Assembly: GCA_018401965.1 (NCBI GenBank)
Contig: JAGYJU010000010.1
Span: 29,692-93,691, forward strand
Length of the DNA: 64,000 bases
DNA from: Roseicyclus sp.
GTDB lineage: Bacteria > Pseudomonadota > Alphaproteobacteria > Rhodobacterales > Rhodobacteraceae
Direction of reading: 5' to 3'
Position numbers and translations under genes: made by a program
The notes under the pieces: model-generated
The model's input: only the letters and a program-made list of their open reading frames with translations
Databases searched by the model: none
What the model was told of the DNA's origin: nothing
Shown: one piece after another, positions 10,132-17,691 of the stretch
Layout: each line of letters opens with the position of its first letter
Position numbering within the stretch: position 1 is the first letter of the stretch

Positions 10132-10631
10132 CCGACCGGCTGTTTGTCTTTGCCCTGTCGGCCAGGGGCGATCTGCGCCACACGCACCTGACCCGTGCGC
10201 AGGGCACAGCGCCCGGTCTGCCGCCGCTGACCGACTGGGTGGGGGCCGAGATCGACACCGATGCGATCGAGCTGTTTCCGGTCAGCGACCTGGGCGACAT
10301 GACGCTGAGCGACTACATCGGGTTGGCCTTTGCGCCCGAACCGATCCCGCAAGACGACCGGCGTCGCATCGACGCGATACGGGGCACGGTTCTTTTGGTG
10401 CCATCCAACGCCCTGCCCCAGGACCCGCGCCCAGTGGCCCCTGCCAGCTTGGTGGCCAGCCTGCGGCTTTTGCGCGCCAATCACATCGCCCGCTTGCCCA
10501 AGGCGGATATACGCCCGCCACCCCGCCAGGTGTCCACCCCAGTGCCGACAACCGCGCAACGCGAATCCTTGACCTGGGGCTTTGTCGCCCTGGTCATGAT
10601 CATCGTCTTTGTCCTGCTCTTGGTGCTGTGA
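10128..10631 (+). CDS. Hypothetical protein with C-terminal membrane anchor
   Basis: A 167-residue protein of unrecognised family. Residues 1–140 look soluble, with no signal peptide and a proline-rich stretch ([15 protein letters not shown]) before the end. A single hydrophobic segment, [17 protein letters not shown], runs to the C-terminus, so it is probably tail-anchored. It starts within the pyrB stop codon (ATGA) and ends within TGATG at the start of the next gene, so it is translationally coupled on both sides. Position inside a pyrimidine operon does not prove a role in pyrimidine synthesis. Confidence 0.85.
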   Translation: MTDRLFVFALSARGDLRHTHLTRAQGTAPGLPPLTDWVGAEIDTDAIELFPVSDLGDMTLSDYIGLAFAPEPIPQDDRRRIDAIRGTVLLVPSNALPQDPRPVAPASLVASLRLLRANHIARLPKADIRPPPRQVSTPVPTTAQRESLTWGFVALVMIIVFVLLLVL

Positions 10632-11089
10632 TGGATGATCACCTTCCCAGCCGCAGCATCCTGGCCCCTGACACACCACTCCTGCCGGGCGAAACCGTGA
10701 TCCGGTCCTTCACCGCCGACCGCGCGACCTATTGGCGCGAAAACGCCTGGCTGGCCGCCATCGCCATGGCGGGCGGCATGGGCATCTTGTGGGGCCTTGG
10801 CAATGAACATGTCTGGACAGGGGCGGTTGGCGGGCTGTTCGCCATCGCCGTCCGCGCCCTTTACCTGTCATCGGACGAAACCCGGATGCGCTGGGACCTG
10901 ACCGACCGCCGCCTGCTTGGTCCCGGCACCCGCGCCATTGCCCTGGCCGAGATCGCCAAGCTGAACACGATCTTTTCCGCGGTGCAGGTCGTGACGGTTT
11001 CCGGCGACAAGCACCTGTTGAAATACCAGGCCGACACCGGCGCGGTGACAGCGGCAATCCTCGCGGCCAAGACCGGGGGGCCGCCATGA
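10631..11089 (+). CDS. PH-like domain membrane protein (hypothetical)
   Basis: A 152-residue protein. Two hydrophobic segments (about residues 38–72, including AIAMAGGMGILWGLG and AVGGLFAIAVRALYL) form a hairpin. A C-terminal domain of ~75 residues beginning near MRWDLTDRRLLGPG resembles the bacterial PH-like domain found behind membrane hairpins, where a line such as YxLTDRRLI is typical. Start chosen at the ATG overlapping the previous stop (TGATG); the frame is open further upstream only as overlap. Function unknown. Coupled to the small ORF at 11086. Confidence 0.8.
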   Translation: MDDHLPSRSILAPDTPLLPGETVIRSFTADRATYWRENAWLAAIAMAGGMGILWGLGNEHVWTGAVGGLFAIAVRALYLSSDETRMRWDLTDRRLLGPGTRAIALAEIAKLNTIFSAVQVVTVSGDKHLLKYQADTGAVTAAILAAKTGGPP

Positions 11090-11214
11090 GGGGCAAGACC
11101 GGCGGGAACGGGGCACCTGCGATCTTGCGGCAAGAGACGCGGCACCTGATGCGTGAGCGGCGCCCGGCGCTTGGGGCCATGACGACAGACAGCACCTTGG
11201 AAGGGATCGCATGA
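11086..11214 (+). CDS. Small ORF, 42 codons, coupled between hypothetical and pyrC-like gene
   Basis: An ATG inside the previous stop (ATGA) opens a 42-residue, arginine-rich frame beginning MRGKTGGNGAPA. Its stop codon in turn overlaps the ATG of the pyrC-like gene (ATGA). Exact stop-start overlaps at both ends match the style of every other junction in this operon and fill a gap that would otherwise be 121 nt. It resembles no family I know. It may be a genuine small protein or simply a coupling ORF that carries ribosomes to the next gene. Confidence 0.5.
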   Translation: MRGKTGGNGAPAILRQETRHLMRERRPALGAMTTDSTLEGIA

Positions 11215-12494
11215 CCAACGCACTTCTTCGAAACGCCCTGTTGATCGACCCCGAAGCGGGCACACAGACCCTTGGATGGCTTCGGATCGAGGCGGGCCGC
11301 ATCGCCGAGACCGGGGAAGGCACGCGCGCGGGCGGCATCGATTGCAACGGCGCCTGCCTGGCGCCCGGCATCGTCGACATCGGCGTCAAGGTGGGCGAAC
11401 CGGGTGAACGCCACAAGGAAAGTTTCCGCACGGCGGGCCGCGCTGCGGCGGCGGGCGGCGTCACCACCATGGTCACGCGCCCCGATACCGCCACCCCCAT
11501 CGACACGCCCGAGGTGCTGGAATTCGTCACCCGCCGGGCCCGCGACGATGCAAGCGTCAAGGTCAAGCCGATGGCGGCGCTGACCCGCGCGCGGGCTGGC
11601 CGCGAAATGACCGAGATCGGGTTCCTGCTCGATGCGGGGGCCGTGGCCTTTACCGATGGCGACGCACCGGGGGGCGATGCGCGCGTCCTGTCGCGCTGCA
11701 TGACCTATGCGCGGTCCTTGGGGGCCTTGATCATCGGCCACCCGCAAGACCCGGTCCTGTCGGCGGGCGCGGCGGTGACCTCGGGCAAATTCGCCTCGCT
11801 GCGGGGCCTTCCCGCCGTGTCGCCCATGGCCGAACGGATGGGCCTGGAACGCGACCTTGCGCTCGTGGAAATGACCGGCGTGCGTTACCATGCCGACCAG
11901 ATCACCACGGCCTGCGCCTTGCCCGCCCTGGCGCGGGCCAAGGCCATGGGTCTTGACGTGACGGCGGGCGTGTCGATCCATCACCTGACGCTCAACGCGC
12001 TGGACGTGGGCGATTACCGCACCTTCTTCAAGGTCACACCGCCGCTGCGCGACGAAGACGACCGGCTGGCGATGGTCGCGGCGGTGCGCGACGGGCTGAT
12101 CGACATCATCTGTTCGATGCACACCCCCCAAGACGAGGAAAGCAAGCGCCTTCCCTTCGAGGCGGCGGCCAGCGGCGCGGTGGGCCTTGAAACGCTGTTG
12201 CCCGCCGCCTTGCGGCTCTATCACGCCGAGGCGCTGACCCTGCCCGAGCTGTTCCGCGCGCTGGCGCTGAACCCGGCGCGGCGGCTGGGGCTGGACAGCG
12301 GGCGGCTTGCCCCCGGCGCGCCTGCCGACCTGGTGCTGTTCGATCCCGACGTGCCCTATGTCCTCGACCGCTTCGCGCTGCAGTCGAAATCGAAGAACAC
12401 GCCTTTTGACGGGCAGCGGATGCAGGGCCGCGTCTTGCGCACCTGGGTCGATGGCGCGGTGGTCCATGACCGCGCGCGGGAGCAGGTCGCATGA
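11211..12494 (+). CDS. pyrC: Dihydroorotase-like protein, probably non-catalytic
   Basis: A 427-residue member of the multifunctional-type dihydroorotase/amidohydrolase family. Fold landmarks are present: APGIVDIG near residue 60, AAAAGGVTTMVTRPDT near 82, the GVSIHHLTLN segment near 260 and the C-terminal NPARRLGLDSGRLAPG. The catalytic signatures are not. The DxHxHxR zinc motif reads DIGVKVG, and the TDHAPH motif near residue 302 reads SMHTPQ, losing the catalytic aspartate. This matches the inactive dihydroorotase homologue (PyrC'/PyrX) that assembles with PyrB in class A ATCases. Annotation pipelines will call it pyrC; true dihydroorotase activity would then need another gene. It overlaps plsY by ATGA. 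Confidence 0.88.
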   Translation: MTNALLRNALLIDPEAGTQTLGWLRIEAGRIAETGEGTRAGGIDCNGACLAPGIVDIGVKVGEPGERHKESFRTAGRAAAAGGVTTMVTRPDTATPIDTPEVLEFVTRRARDDASVKVKPMAALTRARAGREMTEIGFLLDAGAVAFTDGDAPGGDARVLSRCMTYARSLGALIIGHPQDPVLSAGAAVTSGKFASLRGLPAVSPMAERMGLERDLALVEMTGVRYHADQITTACALPALARAKAMGLDVTAGVSIHHLTLNALDVGDYRTFFKVTPPLRDEDDRLAMVAAVRDGLIDIICSMHTPQDEESKRLPFEAAASGAVGLETLLPAALRLYHAEALTLPELFRALALNPARRLGLDSGRLAPGAPADLVLFDPDVPYVLDRFALQSKSKNTPFDGQRMQGRVLRTWVDGAVVHDRAREQVA

Positions 12495-13102
12495 TCCCGG
12501 TCCTCGAGACCGCGCCGATGCTTTTGGCCGCGACCGCTGCGCTGGCCTATCTCCTGGGGTCCGTGCCCTTTGGCATCGTGATGGCGCGTGCCTTTGGTCT
12601 TGGCGATCTGCGCAAGATCGGGTCGGGCAATATCGGGGCCACCAATGTCTTGCGCACCGGCAACAAGCTGGCGGCGTTCCTGACGCTGGTGCTGGATGCG
12701 GGCAAGGGCGGCATCGCGGTTCTGGTCGCGCGCGCCGCCCTGGGCGAAGACGCGGCGCAAATCGCGGCTTTCTTTGCCTTCCTGGGCCATTGCTACCCGG
12801 TGTTCCTGCGGTTCCAGGGCGGCAAGGGGGTGGCGACCTTTTTGGGCACGCTTTTGGCGCTGGCCTGGCCTGTGGGTCTCGCGGCCTGTGCCACTTGGGC
12901 AGCCGTGGCGGCGATCACCCGGATTTCGTCGCTGTCGGCGCTGGCGGCGGCGGCGCTGTCGCCCCTTTGGGCCTGGCTTTTGGGTCTGCCCACGGCCGTG
13001 GCGCTGATGGTCTTGCTGGCGGCCCTGATCGGGTTGCGCCACAAGGCCAACATCGCGCGTCTGGTCGCGGGCCAAGAGCCCCGGATCGGGCAAAAACCCT
13101 AG
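12491..13102 (+). CDS. plsY: Glycerol-3-phosphate acyltransferase PlsY
   Basis: Integral membrane enzyme that transfers an acyl group from acyl-phosphate to sn-glycerol 3-phosphate, the first step of phospholipid synthesis. The 203-residue product shows the three PlsY motifs: LGSVPFGIVMAR near residue 22, GSGNIGATNVLRTGNK near 42, and GHCYPVFLRFQGGKGVAT near 98. About five membrane segments are visible. Last gene of the pyr operon; its final four bases overlap the convergent gshA. Confidence 0.96.
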   Translation: MIPVLETAPMLLAATAALAYLLGSVPFGIVMARAFGLGDLRKIGSGNIGATNVLRTGNKLAAFLTLVLDAGKGGIAVLVARAALGEDAAQIAAFFAFLGHCYPVFLRFQGGKGVATFLGTLLALAWPVGLAACATWAAVAAITRISSLSALAAAALSPLWAWLLGLPTAVALMVLLAALIGLRHKANIARLVAGQEPRIGQKP

Positions 13103-14469
13103 TAGCGGTAGGCGCCGTAGATCTGCGTCAGATCGCCGGCCCAATCGCCGCTGTAGTGATCGAGCAATTCATCGGCGGGCACGCGGCCGGTTTCCACGCT
13201 TTCCTTCAACGCATTGAGGAAATGCGTCTCGTCGGGGATCAGCCCATCGGCACCGGGGCGCGCGCGGGCCTTCAGCCCGGCCTCGGCAATCGCCACCGCT
13301 TCGCGCGCGATGTCATGCATCCGCACCCCGCCCACCTGTGCCTGCAACCCGTCGACCGAGGCCGCAACCCGCAGCGCATCGCGCGTGTCCGCATCCCAGC
13401 CCTTGACCAGGTCCCAGGCCGCATCGAGCGCCGACTGGTCATACATCAGCCCGACCCAGAAGGCGGGCAGCGCGCAAAGCCTGCGCCAGGGTCCACCATC
13501 GGCGCCGCGCATCTCGATGTATTTCTTCACCCGCGCTTCGGGGAAGACGGTGGTCAGGTGATCGGCCCAATCCGACAGCGTCGGCATCTCGCCGGGCAGC
13601 GCGGGCAATTCCCCCTTGAGGAAATCGCGGAAAGATTGCCCCAGCGCGTTGATGTATTGGCCGTCGCGGTAGACGAAATACATCGGCACATCGAGAACAT
13701 ATTGCACCCAGGCTTCGAAGCCGAACCCGTCTTCGAACACAAAGGGCAACATGCCGGTGCGGGCCGGATCCAGATCGCGCCAGACCCGCGCGCGCCAGGA
13801 TTTATGGCCATTGGGCTTGCCATCCAGAAACGGCGAATTGGCGAACAGCGCGGTGGCGACCGGTTGCAGGGCAAGGGCCACGCGCATTTTCTGCACCATG
13901 TCGGCCTCGGTCGCGAAATCGAGGTTCACCTGCACCGTGCAGGTGCGGCGCATCATGGTGGTGCCCATGGTGCCGACCGATTGCATGTAGCCATCCATGA
14001 GCTTGTAGCGCCCCTTGGGCATCAAGGGCATGTCCTCGTGCCGCCAGATCGGGGCCGCGCCCAGGCCGATGAATTCCACGCCCAGCTGATCGGCCACATC
14101 ACGCACCTCGCGCAGGTGTTCGTTCACCTCGTCGCAGGTCTGGTGGATGGTTTCCAGCGGCGCGCCCGACAATTCCAGCTGTCCGCCGGGCTCCAGGCTG
14201 ACATTGGCGCCATCCTTGGTCAGGCCGATGATATTGCCGCCCTCGAACACGGGTTCCCAGCCGAATTTCTGCTGCAACCCTTCCAGCACCGCCTTGATCG
14301 ACCGGGGGCCGTCATAGGGCAGCGGTGCGAGCGTATCGCGGAAATAGCCGAATTTCTCGTGTTCGGTGCCGATGCGCCAGTCAGACTTGGGCTTGCAGCC
14401 CGAAGCCAGGTATTCGGCCAACTGGTCGTGATGTTCGATCGGGCCGCCACCGGATTGGGGGATGGACAT
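13099..14469 (-). CDS. gshA: Glutamate–cysteine ligase (class 3, plant-type)
   Basis: Catalyses ATP-dependent ligation of glutamate and cysteine, the first step of glutathione synthesis. The 456-residue sequence is the plant/alphaproteobacterial type, with RIGTEHEKFGY near residue 32, VSLEPGGQLELSGAP near 130, and MRRTCTVQVNLDF near 190. The family cysteine-containing region and a long C-terminal domain ending DWAGDLTQIYGAYRY are present. It is last in a minus-strand run rsmE–GNAT–hypothetical–gshA and is convergent with plsY. Confidence 0.96.
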   Translation of the reverse strand: MSIPQSGGGPIEHHDQLAEYLASGCKPKSDWRIGTEHEKFGYFRDTLAPLPYDGPRSIKAVLEGLQQKFGWEPVFEGGNIIGLTKDGANVSLEPGGQLELSGAPLETIHQTCDEVNEHLREVRDVADQLGVEFIGLGAAPIWRHEDMPLMPKGRYKLMDGYMQSVGTMGTTMMRRTCTVQVNLDFATEADMVQKMRVALALQPVATALFANSPFLDGKPNGHKSWRARVWRDLDPARTGMLPFVFEDGFGFEAWVQYVLDVPMYFVYRDGQYINALGQSFRDFLKGELPALPGEMPTLSDWADHLTTVFPEARVKKYIEMRGADGGPWRRLCALPAFWVGLMYDQSALDAAWDLVKGWDADTRDALRVAASVDGLQAQVGGVRMHDIAREAVAIAEAGLKARARPGADGLIPDETHFLNALKESVETGRVPADELLDHYSGDWAGDLTQIYGAYRY

Positions 14470-14523
14470 GGGTGTTCTTCTTCCGCGCTCGGTGGGTGTT
14501 GGCCGAGACGTGGCCCGGTCGCG

Positions 14524-15045
14524 CTACTGTGTCAAGGCCAGAGGCGTCGCGCGACGCCACAGCATCTGTTCACCCATGCGTGACCCGTTGCGCGCGGCCA
14601 GCAATCTTTGGGCACCAAGCCCGGGCAGCGTCGTAAAGGCGTCGAACAACGCCTCGGCCCCGGCCGCATCCACGGGGATCACCAGCATCGTGCCCGGTTC
14701 CGTCAACAGCCACGCGGCAGCACCCGTATGATCGCGGCGCAGCGCCAGCGCGGTCAGATCGCCGATGGACACCGCGCCGCCCGTGATCGGCCCCATGTAG
14801 AGGATGCGCCCCTCGACCACCTGCACGATCCCCGGCCCGGTGCCGCCGACCCCGAACCGCGCGCGCCGGATGGCCGGGACCAGCGCCAAGGCCGAGATCG
14901 CGATCACCACATAACCAAAGCCCTGCACGATCGGGCCCGGTCGCGCCGCGATCCACAGGCCAAGGCCCAGCACCGCCAGCACGAGCAGCACTTCGCGCCA
15001 ACGCATCAACAGCCGGGCCACCTCCGGGCGCAGGAACCCCGTCAT
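14524..15045 (-). CDS. Hypothetical membrane protein
   Basis: A 173-residue protein with two adjacent hydrophobic segments near the N-terminus (EVLLVLAVLGLGLWIAA and GYVVIAISALALVPAI, residues ~18–60). A soluble C-terminal domain follows, beginning near VQVVEGRILYMGPITGG. The domain suggests a small beta-rich fold but I do not recognise the family. Its ATG overlaps the stop of the acetyltransferase gene upstream (ATGA), and gshA follows after 54 nt. Confidence 0.82.
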   Translation of the reverse strand: MTGFLRPEVARLLMRWREVLLVLAVLGLGLWIAARPGPIVQGFGYVVIAISALALVPAIRRARFGVGGTGPGIVQVVEGRILYMGPITGGAVSIGDLTALALRRDHTGAAAWLLTEPGTMLVIPVDAAGAEALFDAFTTLPGLGAQRLLAARNGSRMGEQMLWRRATPLALTQ

Positions 15046-15896
15046 CGCAGGCTCCCAAGTTCATGCGGCGTTTTCAGCAGCGCCAGATGGTAGCGGCCCA
15101 CGGGTTGAAACCCGATCCGCGCATAGGCCCGCGTCGCCGAATCCGAGGCCGCGAACAAGATCGCCACCTGCGCACCGCTTTCGCGTTCCTCGGCCAAAAG
15201 GCCCGCGACCATCGCGCCCCCGCGCCCGGCCCGGCGCAAGGCGGGCGGCACGAAGACACCGCCGACCTGCACCGCGCGCCCGGCGCGGGCATTGATCGCG
15301 CCCATCGCAACGGCCCGCCCGTCTTCGATCAGCAGCCGAACCTTGCTGCCCGTGATCGCGGCCTCGGCGCGGATGCGGGCGGCCTCGGCCAGATCGCCGG
15401 GCGGCGCCGTGTGCGTTTGCGCCATGTAGGCCGCGAACCAGCCGGGCAGGACAGCGCGATCATCTTCCATGGCCTTGCGCAAAACCACCCGTGGCGCGGC
15501 AAGATCGGCAAGGTCCAACCGCAACAGCGGCTGGTCATCATCGAGCTGCCATGCCGTGGCGGGCAGGGCCAGCGCATCCCGCAGCACCTGCACCTGGTCG
15601 GCCGCGCCGGTGATGCCCTTGATCCTGCGGCCAGCCGCCGCCGCAAGACACCGGCGGGCAAGTGTCACATCGATCCCCGGGGCTTGCAGCAACAAGACCC
15701 CGTCATTGCTCAGGCCCAGAACGGCCATGATCCCGGCGTCGCCCTCTGCCAGCCAGTAGGTTGTCGCATGGGCATGATCCCCCCCGCACAGGCCATGGGC
15801 CTCGAGGTTGCCGAGCAGGAACATCGATGTCTCGATCCGCGCCGCCAGAAAGGCCCGCAGCCGCGCCGCATCCTCTGGCCGGGCGGGGCGGATCAC
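15042..15896 (-). CDS. GNAT family N-acetyltransferase
   Basis: A 284-residue protein with a C-terminal GNAT domain. The acetyl-CoA-binding segment is VGGVFVPPALRRAGRGGAMV near residue 225 (the RxxGxG/A loop as RRAGRGG), followed by SATRAYARIGFQPVGRYHLALL typical of the last helix and strand. The N-terminal half is a degenerate second GNAT-like region. Start is a GTG within the stop of rsmE (GTGA overlap). The frame is open further upstream, but that part is antisense to nothing sensible and overlaps rsmE. Substrate unknown. Confidence 0.88.
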   Translation of the reverse strand: MIRPARPEDAARLRAFLAARIETSMFLLGNLEAHGLCGGDHAHATTYWLAEGDAGIMAVLGLSNDGVLLLQAPGIDVTLARRCLAAAAGRRIKGITGAADQVQVLRDALALPATAWQLDDDQPLLRLDLADLAAPRVVLRKAMEDDRAVLPGWFAAYMAQTHTAPPGDLAEAARIRAEAAITGSKVRLLIEDGRAVAMGAINARAGRAVQVGGVFVPPALRRAGRGGAMVAGLLAEERESGAQVAILFAASDSATRAYARIGFQPVGRYHLALLKTPHELGSLR

Positions 15897-16648
15897 CGCC
15901 AATCCCCCAGATGCGCCTGGAACAGCGTCAGGGCGGCAACGGCGGCGGTATCGGCCCGCAGGATGCGCGGGCCAAGCGAAATGGCCGTGACGAAGGGCAA
16001 GGCGTGCAGACGCGCACGCTCGCCTTCGGAAAACCCGCCTTCGGGGCCGATCAGGATGGCCCAGCCGGCGCCTTGGCCCTGCCGGGCCGCGTCGCCCTCG
16101 ACAAGGTCTGGCAGGACCGCGGAGAGGCCGGCCCGCCCCTCGTCGGCAAAGATCAGGCCGCGCCCCTCGGGCCAATCGGCCAGCAGCCGGTCGAGCCGGT
16201 GCAGATCGGTCACCTCGGGCACATGGGTGCCACCACATTGTTCCGCCGCCTCGATCGCATGGGCTTGCAGCCGGTCCTGCCGGATGCGTTCGGCATTGGT
16301 GTAATCGGTCTGCACCGGCACGATCCGGGCTGCGCCCAGTTCCACCGCCTTTTCGACGATGAAATCGGTGCGCGCCTTCTTGATCGGCGCAAAGAGCAGC
16401 CAAAGATCGGGCGGCAGCACCAAAGACGCGGTCTGCGCCTCGCAGACCAGGCGCCCGCCCCGCTTGCCCGCCTGGTCCACAAGCGCGCGCCATTCGCCGT
16501 CGCGCCCGTTGAACAGCGCCACATCCGCCCCCGGCCCAAGCCGCATGACGTTGAACAGGTAATTCGCCTGGTCCCGCGACAGGTCAACCATTTGCCCCGC
16601 CCCCAAGGGCTGGTCTACAAAGAGGCGTATCTTGGGACGATCCGACAT
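15893..16648 (-). CDS. rsmE: 16S rRNA (uracil(1498)-N(3))-methyltransferase
   Basis: SPOUT-family methyltransferase that modifies U1498 of 16S rRNA in the 30S subunit. The 251-residue product has the N-terminal PUA-like region with VMRLGPGADVALFNGRDGEW near residue 33. The catalytic domain follows: VEKAVELGAARIVPV near 95, IGPEGGFSEGE near 195, and the knot segment SLGPRILRADTAAVAALT near 220. Start chosen at the ATG 12 bp from the divergent ubiA start. The gene leads the minus-strand run to gshA. Confidence 0.95.
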   Translation of the reverse strand: MSDRPKIRLFVDQPLGAGQMVDLSRDQANYLFNVMRLGPGADVALFNGRDGEWRALVDQAGKRGGRLVCEAQTASLVLPPDLWLLFAPIKKARTDFIVEKAVELGAARIVPVQTDYTNAERIRQDRLQAHAIEAAEQCGGTHVPEVTDLHRLDRLLADWPEGRGLIFADEGRAGLSAVLPDLVEGDAARQGQGAGWAILIGPEGGFSEGERARLHALPFVTAISLGPRILRADTAAVAALTLFQAHLGDWR

Positions 16649-16660
16649 GGGGCGCAGATT

Positions 16661-17623
16661 ATGAGCGAGGCCAGCAAAACGCCAGAGGGTCAGGTGGCCG
16701 ATGCCGTGCGCGGCAATTGGGTCGACACCCGCGCCCCCGCGCCCATGCGCCCCTACCTGCGCCTGTCGCGGGCGGACCGGCCCATCGGCACATGGCTGTT
16801 GCTGCTGCCCTGCTGGTGGGGCCTGTTCCTGGCGGCGGGTTCGGGCGGCGCTGGCCTTGCCCCGTATGACCTGTGGCTGTTTGCCGGATCCGCCATCGGC
16901 GCCTTCCTGATGCGCGGGGCGGGCTGCACCTGGAATGACATCACCGACCGCGACATCGACGGATCGGTGGCGCGCACCCGGTCGCGGCCCATCCCCTCCG
17001 GACAGGTCAGCGTGAAACAGGCGCTGGCCTGGCTGGTGGTGCAGGCCCTTTTGGCCTTTGTCATCCTGCTCACCTTCAACATGACCGCCATCGCCCTGGG
17101 CATCGCGTCGTTGGCGACGGTGGCGATCTACCCCTTTGCCAAACGGTTCACATGGTGGCCGCAGGTGTTTCTGGGCCTTGCCTTCAACTGGGGGGCGCTT
17201 CTGGTCTGGACCGCGCAGGCAGGCAGCCTTGGGTGGCCCGCCGTCCTGTTGTACCTGGGCGGCATCAGCTGGACCCTGTTTTACGACACGATCTATGCCC
17301 ATCAGGACCGCGACGATGACGCGCTGATCGGGGTGAAATCCACCGCGCGGCTGTTTGCCGAAAACACCAAGCTTTGGCTGGCCGGGTTCCTGGGCCTGAG
17401 CGTCGCGCTTCTGGGGCTGGCCGCGGTGATCGCGCTTGGCGACCGGCCCGCGCTTTCGGCGGGCCTGGCGCTTGCGGGGGTTGCCGCGATGGGGGGGCAC
17501 ATGGCGTGGCAATTGTGGCGGCTTGACATCGATGATGCCGAAACCTGCCTGTGGCTGTTTCGGTCCAACCGCGACACCGGTTTGATCCCTGCGCTGTTTT
17601 TCGCCGGTGCGGCGCTGGTCTGA
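16661..17623 (+). CDS. ubiA: 4-hydroxybenzoate polyprenyltransferase
   Basis: Integral membrane prenyltransferase that attaches the polyprenyl tail to 4-hydroxybenzoate in ubiquinone synthesis. The 320-residue protein has the first aspartate-rich motif in CTWNDITDRDIDGSVART near residue 90. The second motif, DTIYAHQDRDDDALIGVKS, is near 210, and about eight membrane helices are visible. The frame is open far upstream but the family N-terminus fits the ATG at 16661 (MRPYLRLSRADRPIGTWLLL near residue 28). Only 12 bp separate it from rsmE, so the divergent promoters must overlap the coding starts. Confidence 0.95.
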   Translation: MSEASKTPEGQVADAVRGNWVDTRAPAPMRPYLRLSRADRPIGTWLLLLPCWWGLFLAAGSGGAGLAPYDLWLFAGSAIGAFLMRGAGCTWNDITDRDIDGSVARTRSRPIPSGQVSVKQALAWLVVQALLAFVILLTFNMTAIALGIASLATVAIYPFAKRFTWWPQVFLGLAFNWGALLVWTAQAGSLGWPAVLLYLGGISWTLFYDTIYAHQDRDDDALIGVKSTARLFAENTKLWLAGFLGLSVALLGLAAVIALGDRPALSAGLALAGVAAMGGHMAWQLWRLDIDDAETCLWLFRSNRDTGLIPALFFAGAALV

Positions 17624-17691
17624 TTGAACCCCGCCGTGCAAGCCTGTAACCCCAACCCGACGCCTCCGGGCACCCCCAGCCGAAACGATCC

